In this document: positions 30,354 to 40,202 of the stretch, in pieces
Layout: each line of letters opens with the position of its first letter
How positions within the stretch are numbered: the first letter of the stretch is position 1
Source: Parahoeflea halophila
GTDB taxonomy: Bacteria; Pseudomonadota; Alphaproteobacteria; Rhizobiales; Rhizobiaceae
Length of the DNA: 64,000 nt
Direction: 5' to 3'
Assembly (NCBI RefSeq): GCF_900220985.1
Contig: NZ_OCPC01000001.1
Coordinates: 1 to 64,000 of the forward strand
Notes under the pieces: model-generated
Database searches by the model: none
What the model saw: only the letters and a program-made list of their open reading frames with translations
What the model was told of the DNA's origin: nothing
Made by a program: the position numbers and the translations under genes

Positions 30354-31493
30354 TTACGCAGCTTGCGCTGCAAGCGCCTGCGCATAGCTCCGCGATGCGT
30401 GCCGGTGCCAGCTCAGATGCATGCTTTCCACGAGCCTGAGCAGCTCAGCGACAGAGGGCTGGCGCGCGGCGTCGCCTGCATGCCGCTGCAACAGCTCTCT
30501 CGTGACCTTGCCCGTATCGATGTTCGCGTTCAGGCGCGACGCCGCGCGCCAGATCTGCGTGGCAGTGACAAACACGGGCGCCAGATCGCTGCCCAGTCCG
30601 ATCGCCCGGTAGAGCGCCCGCATGGCGGTTTCGCGGCCATCGACAAGGATGCCGCGAACCCGCGCATCGCTCATGCCGGACAGCGAGACCACCGCGCTGG
30701 CAAAAAAATCAACATTGCCGGCACACAGCGCATGAATGAGAAACGCCGGCGTCAGCCGGCCGCCCAGGCGCAGATGTTCGACCAGGGCCGGAATCTCATC
30801 CTGACCCACAGTCTCGGCCAGCCCGAGCGTCGCATTCATGCAGGCTTCTTCGGTGACCTTGCGGCCGCGGCTGCCGCCGATCGCCGATCGGACGAAGTCG
30901 GAACCGGCCAACGCAGCGCCCAGCCGCTCGACCAGGGCCTGGCGCACATCGCAGGGCAGATCCCGCCGCTCAAAAAGCCGCGCCCGGATTTCGGCATTGT
31001 CGCCGAAGCGGTCTGCAATGCGCCGGATCGAAATCCGCGCCAGGATGACATGGGGATTGTCGAGCATGTCGGCAACCGCATCAGCCTCACCCACTTCGGC
31101 CATGGCCGCAGCCACAGAGACGGATACCGGGCAGCGGAAGGCAACGAACCGCTGCAGCGAGGGACGGCCGCCGGCGATGATTTCGATCAGGTCATTGTCG
31201 GCAAGCGCCGGCGACAGGGCGATAATCCGGCCAGCGACCTCGATCTGGTCGGAGGCAAGCCCGAGCAGGATGCTGCGCGGCGCGTGTTCCACCAGTGCCA
31301 GGCCTTCAGCCAGCGCGAGCCGGACTTTCGGGGATGGATCTTCAAGCAGCAGCGAGAGCGCCGCTTCGGCTTCCTGGCGTTCCGATGGTTTCATCTGCCC
31401 TTGGGCATAGGCCCGGGTCAGAGCCTGCGTTGCCCGGCAGCGGTCGCTGACCTTGGCGGTTTCGGACCACTTCAGAAAGGAACTTACTATCAT
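30354..31493 (-). CDS. DUF2336 protein (HEAT-like helical repeats)
   Basis: 379 residues from ATG 31493. The whole protein is helical with HEAT-like units, for example EDPSPKVRLALAEGLALVEHAPRSILLGLA, and DNPHVILARISIRRIAD, matching the DUF2336 family common in alphaproteobacteria. No catalytic motif is visible; such repeats usually carry protein-protein contacts. An upstream in-frame start at 31529 would add only 12 weak residues. Convergent with the DUF4189 gene; the two stops are about 10 bases apart. Confidence 0.8.
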   Translation of the reverse strand: MIVSSFLKWSETAKVSDRCRATQALTRAYAQGQMKPSERQEAEAALSLLLEDPSPKVRLALAEGLALVEHAPRSILLGLASDQIEVAGRIIALSPALADNDLIEIIAGGRPSLQRFVAFRCPVSVSVAAAMAEVGEADAVADMLDNPHVILARISIRRIADRFGDNAEIRARLFERRDLPCDVRQALVERLGAALAGSDFVRSAIGGSRGRKVTEEACMNATLGLAETVGQDEIPALVEHLRLGGRLTPAFLIHALCAGNVDFFASAVVSLSGMSDARVRGILVDGRETAMRALYRAIGLGSDLAPVFVTATQIWRAASRLNANIDTGKVTRELLQRHAGDAARQPSVAELLRLVESMHLSWHRHASRSYAQALAAQAA

Positions 31494-31819
31494 CGATATG
31501 CAACCCCACTCGGTACCAGTGGGACTCACCCTAGAACCAAATGGTTTACGATCGGTTCACCATGTTCTTTAACAGGCCAGCGGCTCCGGCCGTGTCCGCC
31601 ACTGCGCCATCACGTTGAAAACATGAAGCAACGCCTAACAAGGTCGCCCGCCAATAGCGACGAAATGTTAAACGCAAGCCCCCTTTCCTTGAAAAGGATA
31701 GAAGACAGGTCCGGTTTCTGGGGTTATCCATTCCGCATCAGGGTTCCTTGCCCCATTGCGCTTGCGCATCGGTTTGGAACGCGGCATCAATAACGGGCAA
31801 TTGTACAGGGGGGCAAAAC
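31494..31819. other. Divergent intergenic region, no recognised element
   Basis: 326 bases between the DUF2336 gene and the MaoC-like gene. It must hold both promoters. No clear -35/-10 pair, operator palindrome or RNA gene could be picked out by eye. Confidence 0.4.
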
Positions 31820-32275
31820 ATGCGCGGTATGTATCTTGAGGAGTTCGAACCAGGCGCCGTTATCTCCCATTCTCTGCGCAGAACCGTCACCGAAATGGAC
31901 AACATGTTGTTTTCCAACATGACGCTCAATCCGCAACCGCTGCATATCGACTTCGAATTCTGCAAGTCCACCGAGTTCGGCCAACCACTGGTCAATTCCC
32001 TGTTCACGCTCGGACTTATGATCGGCATCTCGGTCAACGACACCACGGTGGGCACCACCATCGCCAATCTCGGCATGACCGACGTGACGTTTCCGCACCC
32101 GCTGTTTCATGGCGATACCGTCCGGGTGGAAACACGGGTCGTGAGCGTCCGCGAATCAAAATCGAAGCCAGACCGCGGCATTGTCGAAATGGAACATCAG
32201 GCATTCAACCAGCATGACAAGCTGGTTGCCCGCTGTGTTCGCCAGGCAATGATGCGTAAGAGGCCGCAGTCATGA
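31820..32275 (+). CDS. MaoC-like enoyl-CoA hydratase
   Basis: 151 residues from ATG 31820 with CAGGGGGGC upstream. Hot-dog fold hydratase: the catalytic Asp/His region is TLNPQPLHIDFEFCKSTEFGQPLVNSLFT, and PLFHGDTVRVETRVVSVRESKS is the usual second motif. Such short MaoC proteins hydrate mesaconyl-, itaconyl- or other enoyl-CoA esters. Its stop overlaps the ATG of a CitE-like lyase, so the pair probably act in sequence on one CoA ester, for example mesaconyl-CoA to citramalyl-CoA (inference). Confidence 0.82.
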   Translation: MRGMYLEEFEPGAVISHSLRRTVTEMDNMLFSNMTLNPQPLHIDFEFCKSTEFGQPLVNSLFTLGLMIGISVNDTTVGTTIANLGMTDVTFPHPLFHGDTVRVETRVVSVRESKSKPDRGIVEMEHQAFNQHDKLVARCVRQAMMRKRPQS

Positions 32276-33174
32276 TGCGGTCGCTGCTTTTCGTTCCAGG
32301 CGATTCGGAACGCAAATTGCAGAAAGGCATCGATTCCGGAGCCGATGCGCTGATTCTCGATCTTGAAGATTCCGTTGCCCTGTCGCGCAAGGACGAGGCG
32401 CGAGCCACAGTGGCGTCATTTCTGGAGGGGTCCGGCAGGGCGGCCGGCACGCCCTGGTTCATTGTCAGGATCAACGCGCTCGACACCGGCATGAGCGAAA
32501 ACGATCTGGCCGCAGTCGTCTCCGCCGCGCCTGATGCCATCCTGCTGCCAAAAGCCGGATCCGGCGCCGACATCCAGGAGCTCAGCGCCCGCATCGGCGC
32601 GCATGAAGCCGAAGCCGGCCTCGAGGTCGGCAAGGTACGGATCCACGCATTGATGACGGAGACTGCGGGCGGCATGCTGGCAGCGGGTTCCTTCGCCGCC
32701 AAGTCGGAGCGCCTGGCTGCCCTGGCCTGGGGCGCGGAAGATCTGGCGGCCGATATCGGGGCATCATCCAACAAGGATGACAGCGGCGTCTACACCGACG
32801 TATTCCGCATGGCGCGGAGCCTGACCATCCTTGCCGCGGCCCATTCCCGCGTCGATGCCATCGATACCGTGTTCACCGATTTTCGCGATCTGGATGGCCT
32901 CGATGCCGAATGCCGGGCCGCGGTGCGCGACGGCTTCAGCGGCAAGATGGCGATCCATCCCGACCAGGTGGCAGTCATCAACCGGGCCTTCACCCCGCCC
33001 CCGGCAGATGTCGAGCGCGCGGTGAGAATCCTGGCATTGTTTGCCGCTGCCGGACCGGATACCGGCGTACTATCGCTAGACGGCAAGATGATCGACCGGC
33101 CGCACCTGCGTCAGGCCGAACGGGTGGCGCGGATGGCGGGCCTCAAGCCCGACGGGGTGCCGGCGGTCGATTAG
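32272..33174 (+). CDS. HpcH/HpaI-family (CitE-like) CoA-ester lyase
   Basis: 300 residues, TIM barrel. The start RSLLFVPGDSERKLQKG and LILDLEDSVAL (metal and CoA contacts) are diagnostic; VRIHALMTETAGGMLAAG and GKMAIHPDQVAVIN carry further conserved residues. Family members cleave citramalyl-, malyl- or methylmalyl-CoA to a 2-oxo acid or glyoxylate plus an acyl-CoA. Coupled to the upstream MaoC-like hydratase by ATGATG overlap, so (S)-citramalyl-CoA lyase or beta-methylmalyl-CoA lyase are the best guesses. Confidence 0.85.
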   Translation: MMRSLLFVPGDSERKLQKGIDSGADALILDLEDSVALSRKDEARATVASFLEGSGRAAGTPWFIVRINALDTGMSENDLAAVVSAAPDAILLPKAGSGADIQELSARIGAHEAEAGLEVGKVRIHALMTETAGGMLAAGSFAAKSERLAALAWGAEDLAADIGASSNKDDSGVYTDVFRMARSLTILAAAHSRVDAIDTVFTDFRDLDGLDAECRAAVRDGFSGKMAIHPDQVAVINRAFTPPPADVERAVRILALFAAAGPDTGVLSLDGKMIDRPHLRQAERVARMAGLKPDGVPAVD

Positions 33175-33177
33175 GGC

Positions 33178-33801
33178 CTACTTCTTCGCCGGCCAGGCCG
33201 GACGGCGCATCTCGAACGTGTTGGCTGCATCGGCGTAATCCATGTAGCCCAGACGCGCCAATGGCGCCACGGCAGCCATGTCGAGCCTGCCGTCGGCCAG
33301 CGCTGCTTCGTCGATATGGATGCCGACGACCTGGCCAATCACCACGAATGAGCCACTGGCCTCGCCATCCAGCCCCTTGGCCTCGAAGATTTCCGTCACC
33401 TTGCATTCGAGCGCCGCATGGGCTTCGGCGACAAACGGCGCATTGATTATCCGCGCCTCGGCCATGGTCAGGCCGGCGAAGTCGAACTCGCTCTCGCCAT
33501 AGGGCGCGTCGGCGGAAGACAGGTTCATTTTCTCTGTCAACGAGCGCCCCACCATGCTGGTGGTGAAGACCCGGGTTTGTTCGACATTGCGCAGCGTGTC
33601 CTTGCGTCCCGTCGAGGAGAACATCACCATCTTCGGCTTGTCGGCAATCGCATTGAAGAACGAGTACGGCGCGAGGTTGTTCGAGCCGTCCGCGCCACGG
33701 GATCCGATCCAGCCGATCGGCCGCGGCGAAACGATCGCCTTGAACGGATCATGCGGCAGACCGTGCTGGTTGTCTTTCGTCTCGTAGAACATCGATGTCA
33801 T
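33178..33801 (-). CDS. Flavin reductase family protein (FMN-binding split barrel)
   Basis: 207 residues. It has the FMN-binding start [20 protein letters not shown] followed by [22 protein letters not shown], typical of the flavin reductase-like domain, and later [17 protein letters not shown]. It would reduce or bind FMN in the cytoplasm; partner and substrate unknown. The ATG overlaps the stop of the upstream nitroreductase gene by four bases (ATGA), indicating coupling of two flavoproteins. Confidence 0.87.
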   Translation of the reverse strand: MTSMFYETKDNQHGLPHDPFKAIVSPRPIGWIGSRGADGSNNLAPYSFFNAIADKPKMVMFSSTGRKDTLRNVEQTRVFTTSMVGRSLTEKMNLSSADAPYGESEFDFAGLTMAEARIINAPFVAEAHAALECKVTEIFEAKGLDGEASGSFVVIGQVVGIHIDEAALADGRLDMAAVAPLARLGYMDYADAANTFEMRRPAWPAKK

Positions 33802-34391
33802 TCTCCCGCGAAGCTGACAATGTCTGCAAGTTCAGGCCTCGGCCGCTCGCCGGGATGCATTTTCGGAGACCCGATATGGATGAATCCCGCGATCTTTTCG
33901 TGCGGTTCCACCCCGAGCACAGGATAGGCCTTCTGGTCGAAGGCAAACCATTCGCTCAGCCAGTTGGAGCAATAGCCGAGCGCATTGGCCGCCATCACCA
34001 GATTGAGACAGACCGCGCCGGCGCTCATTACCTGTTCCCATTCAGGGATCTTGGGATGCGGGGCGGCCTGCGAGACAACGGCAATGACCACCGGCGCCCG
34101 GGTCAGCCGGGTCTTTTCGACAGTAATCATGTCTTCGGCCATGTCCGGCTTGTTGGCCATGGCAATATCAGCAAGTTCGAGCGAAATCCGCTCGCGCACG
34201 TCGCCGGCATAGACAATGAAGCGCCACGGCGCCAGCTTGCCGTGGTCCGGGACCCGGCGCGCCAGCGTGAGCATCTCCTCGATTTCAACCCGCGATGGCC
34301 CCGGCTCGGTCATCTGGAAAGCGGGAATCGAGCGGCGGGTTTCGAGATAGGCTTTCAGGGCGGCATTGACCGGCATGTCTTCCTCGTGCAT
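33798..34391 (-). CDS. Nitroreductase family protein
   Basis: 197 residues, FMN-dependent NAD(P)H oxidoreductase. Family features are the N-terminal RRSIPAFQ, the [21 protein letters not shown] segment that contacts [29 protein letters not shown], and a C-terminal FIHIGSPK. It is close to the YdjA subgroup, being short. First gene of a two-gene operon with a flavin reductase-like protein. An alternative start at the internal Met6 is possible. Confidence 0.88.
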   Translation of the reverse strand: MHEEDMPVNAALKAYLETRRSIPAFQMTEPGPSRVEIEEMLTLARRVPDHGKLAPWRFIVYAGDVRERISLELADIAMANKPDMAEDMITVEKTRLTRAPVVIAVVSQAAPHPKIPEWEQVMSAGAVCLNLVMAANALGYCSNWLSEWFAFDQKAYPVLGVEPHEKIAGFIHIGSPKMHPGERPRPELADIVSFAGE

Positions 34392-34481
34392 TCAGGCTTG
34401 ATCGCAATCGGCCATGAATTTGCCATGGCCTTGGGGTCCAAGTGACCTCTCGCAATTCAGAAGTCAACCGGACCCTGCCTC

Positions 34482-35411
34482 ATGAACAGACTGTCTATTG
34501 TTCTTCTTTCTGCGCTGGCCCTGATGGCGCTATCCTCGCTTGCACGCGCGCAGGACGCCTTTGCCGATACAGCCGACCCGAAAATCACCCTGCCCGGACT
34601 GACCGAATATGCGCCCGCGTCCGAGGCGGGCGATTCTGCCGCAATCCGCCGGAGCGTGCGGATGCAAGCGGCCCTCACCGAGGACGGCGACCCCCTGAAT
34701 TACGGACTGACCTGGCGCGTTTTCCACCCGGCTCCCGGTCCAGACGGCAAGTTGCCGCTGCTCGCCACCTCCGAGGGCGGTTCGGCTGAATTCGAGTTCG
34801 AGCCGGGCGATTATTTCCTCCACGTCGCCTTCGGCCGCGCCGGCGTCACCAAGAAGCTCACCATTCCCAAGGACGGCCCGATCGAGACCCAGCACATCGT
34901 CATGGAGGCAGGTGGGCTTATGCTCAACGCGGTGTCCGGCATCGACGCACGCATCCCCTCAAGCCAGCTGGTGTTCAACATTTACAAAGCCGAAGAAGGC
35001 ATTGATGGAGAACAGCAATTGGTGGTCGAGAACGTCAAGCCCAACACCATCGTCCGGCTCAATTCCGGCACCTATCACATCATCTCCGAATATGGTTCGG
35101 TCAATGCGGTGATCCGGTCCGACATCCGGGTCGAGGCCGGCAAGCTGACCGAGGCGGTCATTCAGCACCGTGCGGCACAACTCACACTGAAACTGGTTTC
35201 AGAGCCGGGCGGCGAAGCCATTGCCGACACCGCCTGGTCGATCCTGACATCGGGCGGCGACGTGGTGTCAGAAAGTGTCGGCGCGTTTCCGACCATCGTT
35301 CTGGCCGAAGGCGAATACACGGCGATTGCGCGCAACAAGAACAAGGTGCATCAACGTGATTTCACCGTCATCGCCGGCCGCAATTCGGATGTGGAAGTGT
35401 TGCTGAACTAG
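34482..35411 (+). CDS. Conserved secreted protein of unknown function
   Basis: 309 residues. Signal peptide of about 23 residues (LSIVLLSALALMALSSLARAQ), then a long beta-rich protein built from at least three similar sandwich-like units, each with a Trp-Arg/Ser start and a GDY/GTYH/GEYT strand (LTWRVFHPAPGPDGK... GDYFLHVAFGRAG; LVFNIYKAEEG... GTYHIISEYG; TAWSILTSGGD... GEYTAIARNKNK). No cysteines after export. Typical of conserved rhizobial periplasmic proteins; no activity can be named. Divergent from the nitroreductase pair. Confidence 0.75.
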   Translation: MNRLSIVLLSALALMALSSLARAQDAFADTADPKITLPGLTEYAPASEAGDSAAIRRSVRMQAALTEDGDPLNYGLTWRVFHPAPGPDGKLPLLATSEGGSAEFEFEPGDYFLHVAFGRAGVTKKLTIPKDGPIETQHIVMEAGGLMLNAVSGIDARIPSSQLVFNIYKAEEGIDGEQQLVVENVKPNTIVRLNSGTYHIISEYGSVNAVIRSDIRVEAGKLTEAVIQHRAAQLTLKLVSEPGGEAIADTAWSILTSGGDVVSESVGAFPTIVLAEGEYTAIARNKNKVHQRDFTVIAGRNSDVEVLLN

Positions 35412-35421
35412 GATCGGGGAC

Positions 35422-35724
35422 CTATCCGATCTCCCGCCGCTTTTCGGGCCCGCGCTGGGGAATTTCCATAGCGAAAACAGCCTCTTGTAACTTACCCAGC
35501 AATGTCTTCCGGTCAGTGATCTTTGCAAGTTCTTCGGCTTCCAGCACCCGCCCCCGGTACAGTCCAAGATCACCGTGCCGGACAACCGCCGGATCTCGCG
35601 CACCAGCAATGACGTCCGTAACGTCAGCGATATCCGGCTTGCGAGATGAAACAGGGCGCTGCATTGCCCCTCGAAATAGAAATGAATGGCTCATTCCGAG
35701 TTGCCACGCCTGCATGAAAATCAT
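35422..35724 (-). CDS. Doubtful hypothetical frame downstream of thrS
   Basis: A 100-codon minus-strand frame in the 358-base gap between the secreted protein gene and thrS. The best part (KPDIADVTDVIAGARDPAVV, then LYRGRVLEAEELAKITDRKT) has a protein-like composition, but the start region has no ribosome site and no family is recognised. It could be a degenerate gene or a random frame. Confidence 0.25.
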   Translation of the reverse strand: MIFMQAWQLGMSHSFLFRGAMQRPVSSRKPDIADVTDVIAGARDPAVVRHGDLGLYRGRVLEAEELAKITDRKTLLGKLQEAVFAMEIPQRGPEKRREIG

Positions 35725-35731
35725 GTGACTA

Positions 35732-35762
35732 CCGGCGCGGCGGGTTACGACCGCCGCGCCGG
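35732..35762 (-). terminator. Hairpin after thrS, terminator-like
   Basis: A perfect 12-bp stem, CCGGCGCGGCGG and its complement, with a 7-base loop, placed 7 bases beyond the thrS stop. It lacks a T-run, so it may end transcription poorly or protect the mRNA 3' end. Confidence 0.55.
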
Positions 35763-35769
35763 AAACAGT

Positions 35770-37776
35770 TTAACCAGCCCGTGATGCCTTCTCCGCATTC
35801 TTGCGCAGAACGTCGGGAGGCGTTGCTTCTTCGGCCAGCTTCGCAACCGCATCGGCAAGCGACGTCGACACCTGGTCACGGCTGCCGAGACGGCGGATAT
35901 TGACTGCCTTTTCCTCGGCTTCCCGCATGCCGCAAACCACGATCACCGGCACCTTGGCCATGGAATGCTCGCGAACCTTGTAGTTGATCTTCTCGTTGCG
36001 GAAATCGGTTTCCACCTGGAGCCCCGCGTCACGCAGCGTCTGGGCGACGGTTTCGCCGTACCCGTCAGCTTCCGAGGTGATCGTGGCGACGACAACCTGC
36101 AGCGGTGCGAACCACAGCGGCATGTGCCCGGCATGGCTTTCGATCAGGATTCCGAGGAACCGCTCGAGCGAGCCGCAGATCGCGCGGTGCACCATGACCG
36201 GCTGCTTCTTCTCCGAATCCGCCCCGATGTAGAAGGCGCCGAAACGCTCCGGCAGGTTGAAATCGACCTGGGTGGTTCCGCATTGCCAGTCACGGCCAAT
36301 GGCATCGCGCAGCGTATATTCGAACTTGGGGCCGTAAAACGTCCCCTCGCCTTCATTGATCCCCACCTTGATGCGCCCGCCCGATTCGGCGGCCATCTTC
36401 TCGAGCACCTTCTTGAGGATGTTTTCGGCGTGGTCCCACATCGCGTCGGTGCCGACGCGCTTTTCCGGCCGGGTGGCGAGCTTGACGACCACTTCCTCGA
36501 AGCCGAAATCGCGGTAGACCGACATCATCAGATCGTTGATCTTCAGGCATTCCGCCTCGAGCTGTTCCTCGGTACAGAAGATATGCGCGTCGTCCTGGGT
36601 AAAGGCACGCACCCGCATCAGCCCGTGCAACGCACCGGACGGCTCGTAGCGGTGCACATTGCCGAATTCCGCCAACCGTACCGGCAGATCGCGATAGGAT
36701 TTGAGCCCGTGCTTGAAGATCTGGACATGACCCGGGCAGTTCATCGGCTTGAGCGCGAAGATCCGGTTGTCGGCGTCCTCGTCGTCGGGATTGGTGAAGG
36801 CATGGGCGGATTTCACCGCGAACATGTTTTCCTGATACCAGCCCCAGTGACCGGAGGTCTCCCACAGGCTCTTGTCGAGGATCTGCGGCGCATTGACCTC
36901 TTCATACTCGTTCTCCAGCCGGCGGCGCATATAGGCGACAAGGTTCTGGAACATCTTCCAGCCCTTGGAGTGCCAGAAGACGACGCCCGGCCCCTCTTCC
37001 TGAAAATGGAACAGGTCCATCTCCCGCCCGAGCCGGCGGTGGTCGCGCTTTTCGGCCTCTTCGAGCATGTGCAGATAGGCGTCAAGCTCGGCCTGATCGG
37101 CCCATGCCGTACCGTAGATCCGGGTCAGCATGGCATTGTCGGAATCGCCGCGCCAATAGGCGCCGGCCACCTTCATCAGCTTGAAGGCGGTGCCGATCTG
37201 GCCGGTCGAGGCCATGTGCGGCCCGCGGCAGAGATCGAACCAGTCGCCCTGCTTGTAGATCTTGAGGTCCTGGTCGGCCGGAATCGCCTCGATCAGCTCG
37301 ACCTTGTAGGCCTCGCCCTTGTCCTCGAACACTTTCCGGGCTTCATCGCGCGACCAGACCTCCTTGGTGAAAGGCTTGTTGCGGGCGATGATCTCCTTCA
37401 TCTTCTTCTCGATCACCGGCAGGTCTTCCGGGGTGAACGGCTCGTTCCTGGCGAAATCGTAGTAAAATCCGTTCTCGATCACCGGACCGATGGTGACTTG
37501 CGTGCCGGGAAACAGCTCCTGCACGGCTTCCGCCATCACGTGCGCCGCATCATGCCGGATCAGCTCCAGCGCACGCGGATCTGTGCGGGTGACGATTTCG
37601 AGCGCGCCATCGCGGACCGGATCACTCAGATCGGTGAGTTCACCGTCAAGCGCGATCGCAACCGCCTTCTTGGCCAGCGACTTGGAAATCGACTCCGCGA
37701 CCTCGCGGCCGGTCGTGCCGGCGGGATATTCGCGCTTCGAGCCATCGGGAAAAGTGAGGGATACGGCGGATGCCAT
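35770..37776 (-). CDS. thrS: Threonine-tRNA ligase
   Basis: 668 residues, charges tRNA-Thr and edits mischarged serine. The order is TGS domain (residues 1-60), editing domain with HxxxH ([12 protein letters not shown]), class II catalytic core with motif 2 [25 protein letters not shown], zinc ligands including Cys in KPMNCPGH, and motif 3 [12 protein letters not shown], then an anticodon-binding domain. ATG at 37776 follows AAGGAGAG; a start ten codons upstream lacks support. Followed by a GC-rich hairpin. Confidence 0.97.
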   Translation of the reverse strand: MASAVSLTFPDGSKREYPAGTTGREVAESISKSLAKKAVAIALDGELTDLSDPVRDGALEIVTRTDPRALELIRHDAAHVMAEAVQELFPGTQVTIGPVIENGFYYDFARNEPFTPEDLPVIEKKMKEIIARNKPFTKEVWSRDEARKVFEDKGEAYKVELIEAIPADQDLKIYKQGDWFDLCRGPHMASTGQIGTAFKLMKVAGAYWRGDSDNAMLTRIYGTAWADQAELDAYLHMLEEAEKRDHRRLGREMDLFHFQEEGPGVVFWHSKGWKMFQNLVAYMRRRLENEYEEVNAPQILDKSLWETSGHWGWYQENMFAVKSAHAFTNPDDEDADNRIFALKPMNCPGHVQIFKHGLKSYRDLPVRLAEFGNVHRYEPSGALHGLMRVRAFTQDDAHIFCTEEQLEAECLKINDLMMSVYRDFGFEEVVVKLATRPEKRVGTDAMWDHAENILKKVLEKMAAESGGRIKVGINEGEGTFYGPKFEYTLRDAIGRDWQCGTTQVDFNLPERFGAFYIGADSEKKQPVMVHRAICGSLERFLGILIESHAGHMPLWFAPLQVVVATITSEADGYGETVAQTLRDAGLQVETDFRNEKINYKVREHSMAKVPVIVVCGMREAEEKAVNIRRLGSRDQVSTSLADAVAKLAEEATPPDVLRKNAEKASRAG

Positions 37777-37935
37777 GGCAGTCTCTCCTTGATCCAGTCC
37801 CGCCAACGAACGCGGGTGGTTGAGTTTGGTAGGTGTGCAGGGCGGCGTTTACGCGATTTGGCGGGGGGCGGCAAGTATGGCAGGCTGGTTCACCAGACCG
37901 GCGCAGTTCGGGCAGCCGAAACCGTTTGAACCGGT

Positions 37936-38277
37936 CTATTTCCCGGCCGTGCAACGGTGACCAGCGGAGACAAACCGCCACGGCGCCCACCAGGTGAGCC
38001 GCCCATCCAGCGTCTGCGGCACATTGTCGATCCCGTGGCTGCCGCCGGGGCCGCACCGGCTGACGCGAAACAGCGTCAGCCAGCCACCCTTCCACAACCC
38101 GTGCCGGGCAATGGCCTCATAGCCATATTCGGAACAGGTCGGCAGATGCCGGCAGGAGTTGCCGATGAACCCGGAAAGCGTGAGCTGATATAGCCGGATC
38201 AGGCCGGTGCCGAGCAACCGGCCCGGCGTTTTCGGCCAGGGCCCGGCCCAGTTGCGGCCGGTCGGGGCAGCACTCAT
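37936..38277 (-). CDS. yidD: Membrane protein insertion efficiency factor YidD
   Basis: 113 residues. The family core is IRLYQLTLSGFIGNSCRHLPTCSEYGYEAIARHG, with the cysteine-containing CR-LPTCS-Y motif, and then GGWLTLFRVSRCGPGGSHG. YidD helps YidC insert membrane proteins at the inner face of the inner membrane. Here it is not next to yidC, rnpA and rpmH as in E. coli, but overlaps the IscU-like gene by one base (ATGA), and thrS is downstream. Confidence 0.93.
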   Translation of the reverse strand: MSAAPTGRNWAGPWPKTPGRLLGTGLIRLYQLTLSGFIGNSCRHLPTCSEYGYEAIARHGLWKGGWLTLFRVSRCGPGGSHGIDNVPQTLDGRLTWWAPWRFVSAGHRCTAGK

Positions 38278-38726
38278 CAGGCGGCGTCTTCCCCGGCCCT
38301 GCGCGCTTCAATCTGGTCAAGGCAGTCGCAGACCGCATCAAATGTCAGAAGCGTCGAGGCATGGCGGGCCCGGTACTCCCGCACCGGCTCGAGAAACTTG
38401 AGATCACCGAACCGGCCTTCGGGCGCGGGACCATTTTCCTTGAGCATCCTGCGCATGGTCTCGCGAACTTCGCGCAGCTCCGATGCGCTTGCGCCGATGA
38501 TGTTGCTCGCCATGATCGATGATGATGCCTGTCCCAGCGCGCAGGCTTTGACGTCGTGGGCGAAATCGGAAACCACGTCGCCGTCCATCTTCAGCCAGAC
38601 CCTGACTTTCGAGCCGCACAGCTTGGAGTGCGCCGAGGCTTCAGCATCTGCATCCTCCAGGCTCCCGATCCGCGGAATATTACCGGCAAAATCCAGGATC
38701 CGGGCGTTGTAGACATCATCGATCAT
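38277..38726 (-). CDS. IscU/NifU-like iron-sulfur cluster scaffold protein
   Basis: 149 residues from ATG 38726. It keeps the three cysteine positions of the IscU fold: Cys37 (KLCGSKVRVWLK), Cys62 (VKACALGQASSSIM) and Cys133/Cys135 (AVCDCLDQIE), though the usual GxCGD start is changed. It is therefore a distant SufU/IscU-type scaffold or sulfur-transfer protein, a form common next to yidD and folE in rhizobia. Translationally coupled to yidD. Whether it builds clusters has not been shown by anything in this sequence. Confidence 0.85.
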   Translation of the reverse strand: MIDDVYNARILDFAGNIPRIGSLEDADAEASAHSKLCGSKVRVWLKMDGDVVSDFAHDVKACALGQASSSIMASNIIGASASELREVRETMRRMLKENGPAPEGRFGDLKFLEPVREYRARHASTLLTFDAVCDCLDQIEARRAGEDAA

Positions 38727-38995
38727 CGGTTCGGACCTTTTCCAGCATCGGCCATTGGCAGTCGATCTGCGGCAAGAGCTGAAGGTATCGCATCTCGACG
38801 CGGCGCGCGGAATTACTATATAGTGTCTGTCAGGCGTTCGGCAAAACCTGTTTGCAACGCACTGAGGGAAACCGTGCCGGAGGGCCATGCCCGAAAGCCC
38901 CGGAGCCCACTGGACAAGATGCGCGGCCAGCCGCAAAATTGCCCAAGTGCGTGGTCCGATTGAATGCGAACAACGTAGATGGGGTGTAATCCCCC

Positions 38996-39613
38996 ATGGA
39001 GACCACGAGCATGGATGCTATCGTCAAGAAACTGCACGATCACGACAACCGCCCCACCGAAGCCGAAGCTGAAGAAGCAGTCCGCACGCTTTTGCGCTTT
39101 ATCGGCGACGACATTGGCCGCGAGGGCCTGCGGGACACACCCAAGCGCGTTGTCAAGGCGTACAAGGAAATGTTCGCCGGTTATGATCAGGACGCGGAGG
39201 AAGAACTTGGCCGCACCTTTGAGGAAGTCGCAGGCTATGACGACATCGTTCTGGTCAAGGACATCCCGTTCTTCTCTCATTGCGAACACCATATGGTGCC
39301 GATCATCGGCAAGGCCCATGTGGCCTATCTGCCCGACGGCAAGGTGCTCGGCCTGTCCAAGATTGCCCGCGTCATCGAGATCTATGGCCGCCGCCTGCAG
39401 ATCCAGGAAACCTTGACCGCACAGATCGCACACGGCATCGACGACGCCTTGCACCCGCGCGGTGTCGCGGTAATGATCGAGGCCGAGCACATGTGCATGG
39501 CCATGCGTGGCATCAAGAAGCAAGGCTCGACAACCATCACCACGAGCTTTACAGGCGCGTTCAAATCGGATCCGCACGAACAGGTCCGCTTCATGACATT
39601 GATCCGGGGTTGA
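38996..39613 (+). CDS. folE: GTP cyclohydrolase I
   Basis: 205 residues, first step of tetrahydrofolate (pterin) synthesis, converts GTP to dihydroneopterin triphosphate. Diagnostic stretches are [19 protein letters not shown], the zinc site [13 protein letters not shown] with Cys and His ligands, and [15 protein letters not shown]. Length fits type IA. Followed 27 bases later by hisI on the same strand and divergent from the IscU-like gene. Confidence 0.97.
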   Translation: METTSMDAIVKKLHDHDNRPTEAEAEEAVRTLLRFIGDDIGREGLRDTPKRVVKAYKEMFAGYDQDAEEELGRTFEEVAGYDDIVLVKDIPFFSHCEHHMVPIIGKAHVAYLPDGKVLGLSKIARVIEIYGRRLQIQETLTAQIAHGIDDALHPRGVAVMIEAEHMCMAMRGIKKQGSTTITTSFTGAFKSDPHEQVRFMTLIRG

Positions 39614-39640
39614 ATGAGCACCCCGATTTGAGGGGCACTC

Positions 39641-40099
39641 ATGACGTCTTCATTCAAATCCGCACCCGCTGACAAGTCCGAACTCGAAGAGGGCTCGGAA
39701 CTGACCCCCCGCTTCGACGCCAACGGCCTGGTTACGGCCGTGGTTGTCGACAGCGGCGACAACGAGGTGCTAATGCTCGCCCACATGAACGAGGAAGCCC
39801 TGCGGCTGACCATCGAAACCGGCCTGGCGCATTACTGGAGCCGCTCGCGCAACAAGCTCTGGAAAAAGGGCGAGACCTCGGGAAACATGCAGACGGTTGA
39901 TGAAATCCGCGTCGACTGCGATCAGGACGCCGTGCTGCTGAAAGTCCGCGTCAGCGGTGCCGACGCCACCTGCCACACCGGACGCCGCTCCTGTTTTTAT
40001 CGCAAGGTGGTCGAAACCGATGGTCAGACCCGGCTGGAGATCGGTTCAGAGCCGCTGTTCGACCCCGGATCGGTCTACACCGATGATCAGGCAAACTGA
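39641..40099 (+). CDS. hisI: Phosphoribosyl-AMP cyclohydrolase
   Basis: 152 residues, third step of histidine synthesis, opens the adenine ring of PR-AMP. Motifs: [36 protein letters not shown], and the zinc-binding [12 protein letters not shown] with [13 protein letters not shown]. It is a stand-alone HisI (no HisE domain), as usual in alphaproteobacteria. It may be co-transcribed with folE, with no obvious pathway link. Confidence 0.96.
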   Translation: MTSSFKSAPADKSELEEGSELTPRFDANGLVTAVVVDSGDNEVLMLAHMNEEALRLTIETGLAHYWSRSRNKLWKKGETSGNMQTVDEIRVDCDQDAVLLKVRVSGADATCHTGRRSCFYRKVVETDGQTRLEIGSEPLFDPGSVYTDDQAN

Positions 40100-40202
40100 A
40101 CCATTTTGATCCGGCCGCATTGTTCCTTCACACATTCGCAACCCAAATCTGGTGTCATCTAATTGAACGCGGGGGGAGTGTTCGGCAAGGAAGGACCAAA
40201 AA

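Noticed and set aside
35965-37929. 654-codon plus-strand frame opposite thrS
   Set aside because: Antisense mirror of thrS, no domain, no ribosome site.
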